Made by a program: the position numbers and the translations under genes. Below the pieces are notes generated by a model. That model saw only the letters and a list, made by a program, of their open reading frames with translations. It had not been told where the DNA came from and ran no database searches. A stretch of DNA of 64,000 nucleotides from positions 62,001-126,000 of the forward strand of contig NZ_JONS01000004.1 in the NCBI RefSeq assembly GCF_000711965.1, in the 5' to 3' direction. Below, one piece after another: positions 55,424 to 62,813 of this stretch (its first letter is position 1; each line of letters opens with the position of its first letter). This DNA is from Actinomyces israelii DSM 43320 (GTDB taxonomy: Bacteria > Actinomycetota > Actinomycetes > Actinomycetales > Actinomycetaceae).

Positions 55424-56191
55424 ATGAATCAGGAACGCAACATTACCCGTTTGGACGCTTTCACCTACCGCACGCTGATCGAGGGCGACCCGGTCATGCT
55501 CATCCCGGTGGGCTCCGTCGAGCAGCACGGCCCGCACATGCCCTTGGGTGTTGACATGATGCTGTCCACCAAGATGGCCGAGCTCGTGGCCGAGAAGACT
55601 GGCGCCCTGGTGGGCCCGACCATCACCACCGGATACAAGTCGCAGCAGCGCTCGGGGGGCGGCAACCACATCGTCGGCTCCTTCGGATTCGACGCCGCCA
55701 CCGTCATCGGCATCTGCCGCACTTTCGTGCAGGAGTTCGCACGGCACGGACTCAAGAGTGTCGCGTTCGTCAACGGTCACTACGAGAACTACCAGTTCAT
55801 CTACGAGGGTGTCGATCTGGCTCTGCGCGACCTGGCGGTGCAGGGCGCTCCTCAGGTGATGCTCTTGTCCTACTGGGACTTCGTGACCGAGAAGGTCATC
55901 TCTCGTCTGTACCCCGACGGTTTTCCGGGATGGGACGTCGAGCACGGCGGCGTGATGGAGACTTCGCTCATGCTCGAGTACTTCCCGGACCTGGTGCGCA
56001 TGGAGCGTATCATGGACCTGCCCGCCGCCGACCTGCCTCCCTACGACCTGCTGCCCGTGGACCCGACGCTGACTCCGGAGTCCGGATGCCTCTCGTCCGC
56101 CGCAGACGCGAGCGCCGAGAAGGGGCGAATCCTTGCTGACTCCATTGTGACGGGCATCATCGGGGCTCTCCGGAGCAGATTCACGGTATAG
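55424..56191 (+). CDS. crnA: Creatininase (creatinine amidohydrolase)
   Basis: A 255-residue creatininase closely matching the Pseudomonas enzyme. The metal ligands are Glu33, His35 and Asp44 in SVEQHGPHMPLGVD, and His119 with Glu121 in NGHYEN, where Tyr120 corresponds to Pseudomonas Tyr121. SYWDFV (Trp151), GWDVEHGG (Trp170, His174) and LPPYDLLPVDP align with the substrate-closing Trp154, Trp174 and His178 region, which many creatininase-family relatives lack. It interconverts creatinine and creatine. AAAGGGG precedes ATG 55424 by 7 nt. No creatinase or sarcosine oxidase gene is next to it. It lies between the EamA and BCCT transporter genes. Confidence 0.93.
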   Translation: MNQERNITRLDAFTYRTLIEGDPVMLIPVGSVEQHGPHMPLGVDMMLSTKMAELVAEKTGALVGPTITTGYKSQQRSGGGNHIVGSFGFDAATVIGICRTFVQEFARHGLKSVAFVNGHYENYQFIYEGVDLALRDLAVQGAPQVMLLSYWDFVTEKVISRLYPDGFPGWDVEHGGVMETSLMLEYFPDLVRMERIMDLPAADLPPYDLLPVDPTLTPESGCLSSAADASAEKGRILADSIVTGIIGALRSRFTV

Positions 56192-56543
56192 GCGGCCCCC
56201 GGGCGTGCGGGGCTGTGTCAGGATTGCGGGTGATGGCCGGGCGCTCAGTGGGGCGAACGCGATCGCGACCAGGGAGCGCCGACGCGCGGAGGCTGGCAGA
56301 ATTGCTCCCGATGAGAGCGATCGACCTGCGCCGGATACCATATGTGCTGTCATATCGCAGCGCTCTTCGCAGCTCGCGATGCGTTTGCGCGCACCGCGAG
56401 CCGTGCGAGCGCCGCACATCGGTCGATGAATGCCCTGCCGGCGGGCGGAGACCTCCGGGACGCCGCTCTCGCCGCTACTCAGTCGATCGTTGCCGGCAAT
56501 ACCGTCCTCGCCACCGATGAGACCCTGAAGAGGTTATGTGACC
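56192..56543 (+). other. Gap between creatininase and BCCT genes
   Basis: About 350 bp with no recognised gene. It contains a short hairpin candidate after the creatininase stop (around 56197-56213) and an inverted repeat ATATG-N6-CATAT at 56340-56355 that could be an operator. A small open frame at 56342-56575 has a protein-like stretch (AGNTVLATDETL) but runs into the BCCT start and is not supported. Confidence 0.3.
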
Positions 56544-58154
56544 ATGGATATTCGAGTACCTTCAAAGGATCCTGACTCGGAGGAGGCCCCTTCCGCCTCC
56601 GCTGCGACTCCCCAGGACCGGGATGACCGGGCCATCAAGTCTGTCAGTCTCCTCCTGGTCGGTGTCGTTGTTGTCGTCACCGTGTTCAACGGCGAGGTCG
56701 CCGCGCGCGCGATTGAGGTGTTTAGGACCTTCGTCACCCGCAACTTCACCTGGTATTTTGTGGTGCTTGCCACGTTGGCGTTGTTCTTCTGCATCTATAT
56801 GGCAGCGGGAAGACGCGGATCCATCGTGCTCGGAGGAGAGGGCGCCAAGCCCGAGTACGGCCGCTTCGCCTGGTACTCGATGCTCTTCGCCTGCGGTCAG
56901 GGGATCGGACTGATCTTCTGGTCCGTCGCCGAGCCCGTCCTGGTCAAGGGCGACGATCCGATTCAGGACCGGATCAGTGTCGACAAGCTGGACGGCGCGC
57001 TGATCTGGGGATATTTCCACTGGGCGGTGCACGCATGGGCCATCTACTGTGTTGTCGCCCTGTGCCTGGCGCTCTCGTTCCACAACCGCAAAGCGGCGAT
57101 GACATTCCGGGACGCCGTGGTCGGGATGTTCCCCGAGGGAGCCCGCCGGACGGTCGGTCTCGTGGTCGAGGTCATTGCGATCCTGGCGACGGTATTCGGG
57201 CTGTCTACTTCTTTCGCGTTTGCGGCCATGCAGCTCACGGCCGGCCTGGAGCAGACCTTCAACCTGGACGGCGGCGGCGTGATCCGCATGGTCGTCATCA
57301 TTGGGATCGGCGTCCTGGCCGGGGCCAGTGTCTACCTGGGCATTGAGAAGGGCATGAAGCGCGTCAGCGAGGTCAACTCCATCTTGTCGATCGTGCTCGT
57401 CGTCGGAGTTCTTCTCGCCGGCCCGACCCTCTACCTGCTCTCGGTCCTGCCGCAGACTGCGGGTCAGTACCTCTGGTCGATGTGGTGGATGGGCACCTGG
57501 GCCGACGCCGGTTCCGCGATGGCTCCCCTGCACTCGTGGAAAGACAGCTGGAACGGCATGTGGACCGTGTTCATCTGGTGCTGGTGCTGGGCCTTCTCGC
57601 CGTTCGTCGGGTCGTTCATCGCTCGGATCTCTCGCGGCCGCTCGGTTCGAGAGTTCGTCATCGGCGTGCTCGGCATCCCGTCGGCGATCTGCGTCATCTG
57701 GATCGGTGTCGTCGGGGGCGCAGCTCTGTTCTACGACGAGACCAGAAACGGCGTGGTCACCAAGGCCGTCGGACAGGACACCTCGCTCGGGCTGTTCGCC
57801 ATGCTGAAGGAGCTGCCCTACCGGCCGGTAGTTTTCGTTCTCCTGCTGGCCGCAACCATCCTGGTGGGAACCTACTACCTGACATCGCTGGATTCCGGCG
57901 TCCATGCGCTGAGCGGCTTCGTGTCCTCGGCCGCCAGGCCGTCGAGACTATTCCGGGTCGCGCTGGTTGCGGGTATCGCGGCCATCGCGTTTCTGCTCCT
58001 CAGCATCGGCGGTGAGAGCGTGGTCGGCACGGTTCAGACCGGTACTATTATCGGAGCGCTCCCCTATACCATCGTGGTGCTGCTAATGATGGCCAATACA
58101 GTCCGCCAGACGAATCTGGAGCCCGGGTCTCAGCAGGATCCCCCTCAGGGCTGA
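56544..58154 (+). CDS. BCCT-family betaine/carnitine/choline-type transporter
   Basis: A 536-residue transporter with 12 hydrophobic segments. The BCCT signature WTVFIWCWCWAFSPFVGSFIARISRGR is present, preceded by the substrate region CGQGIGLIFWSVAEP (residues 118-132), where most family members read GMG and this one reads GQG. BCCTs move quaternary ammonium compounds such as betaine, carnitine and choline; creatine and sarcosine are zwitterions of similar size. It is co-oriented with the creatininase gene, so creatine or creatinine uptake, or creatine/sarcosine exchange, is plausible. GTG 56538 is an alternative start. GAAGAGG lies before it. Confidence 0.88.
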   Translation: MDIRVPSKDPDSEEAPSASAATPQDRDDRAIKSVSLLLVGVVVVVTVFNGEVAARAIEVFRTFVTRNFTWYFVVLATLALFFCIYMAAGRRGSIVLGGEGAKPEYGRFAWYSMLFACGQGIGLIFWSVAEPVLVKGDDPIQDRISVDKLDGALIWGYFHWAVHAWAIYCVVALCLALSFHNRKAAMTFRDAVVGMFPEGARRTVGLVVEVIAILATVFGLSTSFAFAAMQLTAGLEQTFNLDGGGVIRMVVIIGIGVLAGASVYLGIEKGMKRVSEVNSILSIVLVVGVLLAGPTLYLLSVLPQTAGQYLWSMWWMGTWADAGSAMAPLHSWKDSWNGMWTVFIWCWCWAFSPFVGSFIARISRGRSVREFVIGVLGIPSAICVIWIGVVGGAALFYDETRNGVVTKAVGQDTSLGLFAMLKELPYRPVVFVLLLAATILVGTYYLTSLDSGVHALSGFVSSAARPSRLFRVALVAGIAAIAFLLLSIGGESVVGTVQTGTIIGALPYTIVVLLMMANTVRQTNLEPGSQQDPPQG

Positions 58155-58588
58155 TCTTCTCGCCCTCCGTGCAGGAAGCTTCAGCGGGTACTCGGGCAGC
58201 GGACTCCGGCGGCCCGTGAGGCTGGTCGCACGCAATTGGTGCGCCCTGCGCCGAGCGAGGCGACAGTCGTGATGCGGCCCGGGGCGCTGGCGCTGGAATC
58301 AGTACAGGGATTTCCTGGACGTTTTCTGCTAGACTGGCGCCATCCATCATGGCCATCTCCGGGAGTGCTCGGAACTGGTCTTCCGGACTCCCCCCGGCGC
58401 CAGTTCGCTCATCTTGTCCAGAGTCGGCATCGTTTGTCTCGACAGCACGATGAAGTGCTCTCGCAGTCAGCCAGTTGGTAATCGGTCCGCTTGCCTGCGG
58501 CCAGCCTGTTCCCGGTCCGCGGGAGGGCACCGCCATCGACCGTATAAGTATTCATAGGGTCTCGACACTCACCTCTGGAGTTGAATAG
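58155..58588 (+). promoter_or_regulatory. Gap before the MHS transporter with a candidate promoter
   Basis: About 430 bp without a recognised gene. TAGACT at 58330-58335 is a reasonable -10 element, preceded by a T-rich stretch, and would give an untranslated leader of about 250 nt before ATG 58589. Such a leader could hold a regulatory RNA. I searched by eye for guanidine riboswitch blocks and found none. Confidence 0.3.
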
Positions 58589-59962
58589 ATGAACACTGTC
58601 TCCCATAGAACCGAAACCGCTCACGACAGAGATCCTGAGCGAGCGAAGACCTTGAAACGTGCCGCCACGGCAAGTTTCATCGGGAACTTCATCGAGTGGT
58701 TCGACTACGCCTCCTACGGCTATCTTGCGGGTGTCATCGGCGGCGTTTTCTTCCCGGAATCCGACAAGCAGGTTCAGCTGATGCTGTCCTTCGCCGTGTT
58801 CGCCACCTCCTTCATCCTGCGTCCCATCGGCGCCGTGGTCTGGGGCGCATGGGGGGACCGTCGCGGGCGCCGGTGGGCGCTGTCCTGGTCGATTCTTATC
58901 ATGTCGGGCTCGACCTGCCTCATCGGCCTTCTGCCCACCTACGCCATGGTCGGGGTGTGGAGCGCTCTTGGTCTGCTCATCCTGCGCATGGTCCAGGGAT
59001 TCTCTGCCTCCGGCGAGTACGCCGGCGCGGGAACGTTCCTGGCGGAGTACGCCCCGCCGGCGCGTCGCGGCATCTACACCTGCCTCGTTCCCGCCTCCAC
59101 CGCCTGCGGCCTGCTCGCAGGCTCTCTCATGGTCTCGGGCATGCTCTTCGGCCTGGGGGGCGCGGACTCGCCCGCAATGACCCAGTGGGGCTGGCGCATC
59201 CCCTTCATCCTGGCGGGCCCACTGGGCCTCATCGGCCGTTACATCCGGGTGCATCTGGAGGACTCCCCCGCATACCAGGCAATGCGCGCGGAGCTGCCCC
59301 AGGAGCAGAAGGCGACACGATGGTTCGAGCCACTGGTCCGCCTGCTGCGGCACCACTGGCGCGAGACGCTCATCACCTTCGGCGTCTCCTGCCTCAACGC
59401 AGTGGCGTTCTACATGCTGCTGAGCTACATGCCCACCTATGTCACCGAGGAGCTCGGGTTCTCCTCGAACACCGCGAACCTGGCGACCTCCGTCATGCTC
59501 GTGGTCTACATCGTCTCCATTTTTATTATGGGGCACCTGTCCGACTCCTTCGGGAGACGGCGCATGCTCATCACCGCATGCGTCGCCTTCATTGTGATGT
59601 CCATCCCGCTGTTCGCCATAATGACCAGGGCCGGTGGGCGCCTCGGAATTGTGATCCTGTGCCAGATCGTCTTCGCCATCATCCTCACCGGCAATGACGG
59701 GACCCTCGCCACCTTCCTGGCGGAGTCCTTCCCCACCAACGTCCGCTACTCGGGGTTCGCCCTCTCCTTCAACAGCGCCAATGCGCTCCTGGGCGGTACG
59801 ACGCCCTTCATCGTGACATGGCTCATCACGGTCACCGAATCGACACTCGTCCCGGCGGTCTACCTCACCGTAGTCTCGCTGATCGCCATGGTGGCGATCC
59901 TCGCCTCACGGGTCATCCACGGTTCAGAACTGATTGAGGCTCATCAATCCGGCTCGTCCTGA
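58589..59962 (+). CDS. MHS-family MFS transporter (ProP-like)
   Basis: A 457-residue major facilitator with 12 membrane segments. FIGNFIEWFDYASYGYLAGVIGGVFFP at the N-terminus, RPIGAVVWGAWGDRRGRRWAL (loop 2-3 DRxGRR), RMVQGFSASGEYAGAGTFLAEYAPPARRG and SDSFGRRRMLI are the metabolite:H+ symporter pattern (ProP, KgtP, ShiA). Substrates are typically organic acids or zwitterions such as betaine and proline; creatinine, creatine or sarcosine would fit its genomic setting. It lies between the BCCT gene and the TetR regulator, in the same orientation. Confidence 0.88.
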   Translation: MNTVSHRTETAHDRDPERAKTLKRAATASFIGNFIEWFDYASYGYLAGVIGGVFFPESDKQVQLMLSFAVFATSFILRPIGAVVWGAWGDRRGRRWALSWSILIMSGSTCLIGLLPTYAMVGVWSALGLLILRMVQGFSASGEYAGAGTFLAEYAPPARRGIYTCLVPASTACGLLAGSLMVSGMLFGLGGADSPAMTQWGWRIPFILAGPLGLIGRYIRVHLEDSPAYQAMRAELPQEQKATRWFEPLVRLLRHHWRETLITFGVSCLNAVAFYMLLSYMPTYVTEELGFSSNTANLATSVMLVVYIVSIFIMGHLSDSFGRRRMLITACVAFIVMSIPLFAIMTRAGGRLGIVILCQIVFAIILTGNDGTLATFLAESFPTNVRYSGFALSFNSANALLGGTTPFIVTWLITVTESTLVPAVYLTVVSLIAMVAILASRVIHGSELIEAHQSGSS

Positions 59963-60026
59963 GGCCCGCGGCGAACCGGTCCGGTCCGGATGCACGGATC
60001 GCTTCCGCGCGCATAACTTTGCACCT

Positions 60027-60047
60027 TTTGCTATCCTACTTTGCTAT
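60027..60047 (+). promoter_or_regulatory. Direct repeats and -10 element at the tetR start
   Basis: TTTGCTAT occurs at 60027-60034 and again at 60040-60047, 13 nt apart, spanning the tetR start codon; a third TTTGC lies at 60018-60022. TATCCT at 60032-60037 is a -10 candidate 8 nt before the ATG at 60046, so tetR may be leaderless. The repeats are a plausible autoregulatory operator. Confidence 0.4.
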
Positions 60048-60675
60048 GGCTACCCCCCTGTCTGCCACTTCTCGGTCGCCTCGTGGATCTCGGGGCGGTG
60101 CTCGCTCAACGGCGCGAGGGCAGGACCGTCGGCAGGCCATCATCGAGGCGGCTGCCGCGATCATCCGCGAGGAGGGGCCGTCCGCGGTCAGCCACCGTGC
60201 GGTCGCCAGGCGCGCCGGGTGCTCGTTGTCGGCGACGACCTACTACTTCAAGGGACTCGACGACCTGCTCTACCAGGCGGGTCTGGTCAATATCGCCATC
60301 TGGGCCTCGCGCGCCGAGCGCGTGGCGGACAAGGTCGAGGCCCTGGAACAGCTTCCCTCGCTGTCCGGACGGCTGGACCTGGTGCTTCAGGCGACGCTCC
60401 CGCCGGAGGGCCCGTACCTGGGGCACTACATTCAGCTCATCTCTGCAGGAACGGTCACGCCCGTCGAACAGGCCTATCGTCGGGGTCGGCAGCGCCTCAA
60501 CACGGCCGTCGGCCGGCTGCTGAACCGGCTGGGGGTGGAGATTGAACCGGATCTGGTGATCGCGGTCGTCGACGGGGCGGCAGTGACCGCCCTGAGCGAG
60601 GGCCGTGACGTCCACGCCACCGCGGCCGATCTTCTCGGCAAGATCACCGGATTCTGGAGGCGGGCCGACCAGTAG
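60046..60675 (+). CDS. TetR-family transcriptional regulator
   Basis: A 209-residue regulator. The N-terminal HTH reads RRQAIIEAAAAIIREEGPSAVSHRAVARRAGCSLSATTYYFKGLDDLLYQAG, the TetR pattern with YYFKGLDDLL at helix 3-4. The C-terminal ligand-binding domain is helical (residues about 70-200). TTG 60019 is open but ATG 60046 fits the -10 spacing better. It closes the plus-strand catabolic island, so its likely targets are the MHS transporter and the other island genes, with a guanidino compound or product as the candidate ligand. It is convergent with priA, 16 nt away. Confidence 0.88.
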   Translation: MATPLSATSRSPRGSRGGARSTARGQDRRQAIIEAAAAIIREEGPSAVSHRAVARRAGCSLSATTYYFKGLDDLLYQAGLVNIAIWASRAERVADKVEALEQLPSLSGRLDLVLQATLPPEGPYLGHYIQLISAGTVTPVEQAYRRGRQRLNTAVGRLLNRLGVEIEPDLVIAVVDGAAVTALSEGRDVHATAADLLGKITGFWRRADQ

Positions 60676-60691
60676 GGGCCCGGCCGCGGCC

Positions 60692-62800
60692 TCACCACAG
60701 GACCGTGGGGTCGAGCTCGACCCGGACCGCGTCCTCCCGGCGGGCCGAGCGCTCGCGCTGGCGCACCCGCAGCATGGCGGCCAGCTCACGACCGCGGTCG
60801 ACCCGCGTCCTGATCAGGGCCCGCACAGTGGCATCGCCCCCCGACGCCGATACCGGAGGCCGCTCCGCCTCCGGGCCGGGCGGGGCTGACGCCGGGCCCA
60901 GAGTCTCGAAGCCGGCGGACTCCGCCTGTGCGAGCAGCGCCTCCACCCCGTCGCGCGGCCCGTCCAGCCGGGCCGTACGCCACGCGGGGGGCAGGTGGAG
61001 GTCTGCGCGCTCGAGCAGGTCCTCCCGGGCGTAGCCCGCGTGGTCCCACCGTACCAGCGCCTGCGCGACCGACGGATCCGGGCCACCCAGAAGAATCACC
61101 CGTGCATCCGTTCGGGCCAGGACCACCGCATTGGTCCACCGGCGCAGCGCCTCCGCGCCGGCGCCGAGCTCGGGCCGGGAGGACAGGCACCCGCCGTCGA
61201 GCAGCAGGACCGCGCGGTACCCGCCGTCGGCGACCGGCTCGGCGCCGGGCGTGGCCACCACCAGGCGGGGCGAGGCATCGACGGACTCCACGACGCCGTG
61301 GGACTCGCGTGCACCGGAGACGACCACCGGCGTGCCGGGGAAGGCGCGTCCCAGCTCCTCACCGGTCCGGGTGCTGCCCGACCCGCGCATGCGCAGCCGG
61401 TCCTCCCCGCACGCGGGACAGGCCCAGTCGGCCGGCTCGCGAGCGCACCACCGGCAGGTGACCGCCCCGGCCCGCTCCATCGCCAGCGGGCCCCCGCAGC
61501 GAGGGCACCGGCCGACCTGCCCGCAGCGGCAGCAGACCACCACCGGCGCGTAGCCGGTCCGTGAGACCTGGACGAGGACCGGGCCGCCGGTCAGGGCGTC
61601 GCGCACCGCCCTGTGGGCGACCGAGGGGATCCGCGCCATCCCGGAGGCGCCCTCGGCCTCCAGCTGGAGCGCGCCCGGGGCCTGCACGCGCGCAACGGCG
61701 GCGCGCCTCAGCGGCCGCGCGGCACTCAGGTCCTCCGCCCAGCCCCGCTCCACATAGCTCTGCGCCTCGACGCTGCGCGAGTAGCCGGCCACGAGCAGCC
61801 CCGCGCCCTCCAGGCCGGAGCGCAGGGCCAGGACGGTGCGGGCGTGGGTGTAGGGGGCGTGGCGCTCATCGAGCCGGTTGTCGCCGTCGTCCCAGATGAC
61901 CACCAGGCCCAGGGCGCGCACGGGCGCGAAGGCGGCGCCGCGGGTGCCCACCACGACGCGCGCAAGCCCGAGGAGCACGTGCAGGAACGCCCGGTAGCGG
62001 CGCGCGGGCCCGCCCTCCGCGGTCAGGGTGACGACCGGCTCGCCGCGCCCGGCGCCCGGCCCCCCGTTCAGCTCTTTGCCCAGCGCCGCCGCGACCGCCT
62101 CCGCCTGCGCCGCGGTGGCGACGACGACCAGGGCTCCCCTGCCCGACGCCAGGGCGGCCCGGACCGCATCGGCGAGCAGTGCGGTCCACCCGCGCACGAG
62201 GCCGACCCGTCCGGGCAGGGCGGTCCACACGGCGCGCGGCGCCCCGCCGTCGGCGAGCACGGCCAGGAACCCGCCCCCGCCGTAGGCGTCCCAGCCCTTC
62301 GCGGACGGCGCCCGCCAGCGCGGCGCCGGCGGCACCGCGCGGTCGCGCTCGGACCGCTCGGTGGAGGCGTGACGCGGCGGCACGGCGAGCCGCACGACGT
62401 CCGATCGCACTCCGGCGCTGCGCGTGGCGACCGCCTCGATCAGCGCCCGGGTCGCCCCGGTGAGCACCGGCAGGTCCGAGACCACCCGGCGGAGAGCCGC
62501 CAGCGTCCCGGGATGGGTCGTGGTCGCGCCGCGCTCCCAGACCCAGCCGCGCATGTCCTGCCCGCCGAAGCGGACGATCACGCTCGTGCCGACGGCGGCG
62601 GCGTCGTCGAGGTCCGGCGTGACCAGGTAGTCGAAGAGCCGGTCCAGGTGCGGCAGGGGGGAGTCGAGCAGCACCCGGGCCACGGGCGCGGCAACGCCCC
62701 GGCCCTCCACGGCGTGCTCGGAGGGCGCCGGGGCGGCCAGCAGCGCGCCCTGGGCGGGCCGCCCCCGGCGCCCCGCCCGGCTCACGGCACCGCCCGACAC
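60692..62800 (-). CDS. priA: Primosomal protein PriA (helicase-degenerate actinobacterial form)
   Basis: About 702 residues. The N-terminal DNA-binding domain reads VLLDSPLPHLDRLFDYLVTPDLDDAAAVGTSVIVRFGGQDMRGWVWERG, and the zinc-ribbon block CCRCGQVGRCPRCGG ... CRWCAREPADWACPACG keeps all eight cysteines. The helicase motifs are degraded: the Walker A is replaced by ASGRGALVVVATAAQ and the DEAH box by VVIWDDGDNRLDE. This is the usual actinobacterial PriA, which probably restarts replication forks without unwinding activity. GTG 62800 is chosen over GTG 62785. It is 13 nt after metK, in the metK-priA string. Confidence 0.88.
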   Translation of the reverse strand: MSGGAVSRAGRRGRPAQGALLAAPAPSEHAVEGRGVAAPVARVLLDSPLPHLDRLFDYLVTPDLDDAAAVGTSVIVRFGGQDMRGWVWERGATTTHPGTLAALRRVVSDLPVLTGATRALIEAVATRSAGVRSDVVRLAVPPRHASTERSERDRAVPPAPRWRAPSAKGWDAYGGGGFLAVLADGGAPRAVWTALPGRVGLVRGWTALLADAVRAALASGRGALVVVATAAQAEAVAAALGKELNGGPGAGRGEPVVTLTAEGGPARRYRAFLHVLLGLARVVVGTRGAAFAPVRALGLVVIWDDGDNRLDERHAPYTHARTVLALRSGLEGAGLLVAGYSRSVEAQSYVERGWAEDLSAARPLRRAAVARVQAPGALQLEAEGASGMARIPSVAHRAVRDALTGGPVLVQVSRTGYAPVVVCCRCGQVGRCPRCGGPLAMERAGAVTCRWCAREPADWACPACGEDRLRMRGSGSTRTGEELGRAFPGTPVVVSGARESHGVVESVDASPRLVVATPGAEPVADGGYRAVLLLDGGCLSSRPELGAGAEALRRWTNAVVLARTDARVILLGGPDPSVAQALVRWDHAGYAREDLLERADLHLPPAWRTARLDGPRDGVEALLAQAESAGFETLGPASAPPGPEAERPPVSASGGDATVRALIRTRVDRGRELAAMLRVRQRERSARREDAVRVELDPTVLW

Positions 62801-62813
62801 GAGTGGCGCGGCC

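Noticed and set aside
56342-56575. A 77-codon open frame before the BCCT gene
   Set aside because: It has a protein-like C-terminal stretch but runs into the BCCT start and shows no known family; support is too weak.
58155-58588. A guanidine riboswitch in the island
   Set aside because: No block of the ykkC classes (for example the CCGGACGAGG-type class III core) could be read in the leaders of the island genes.
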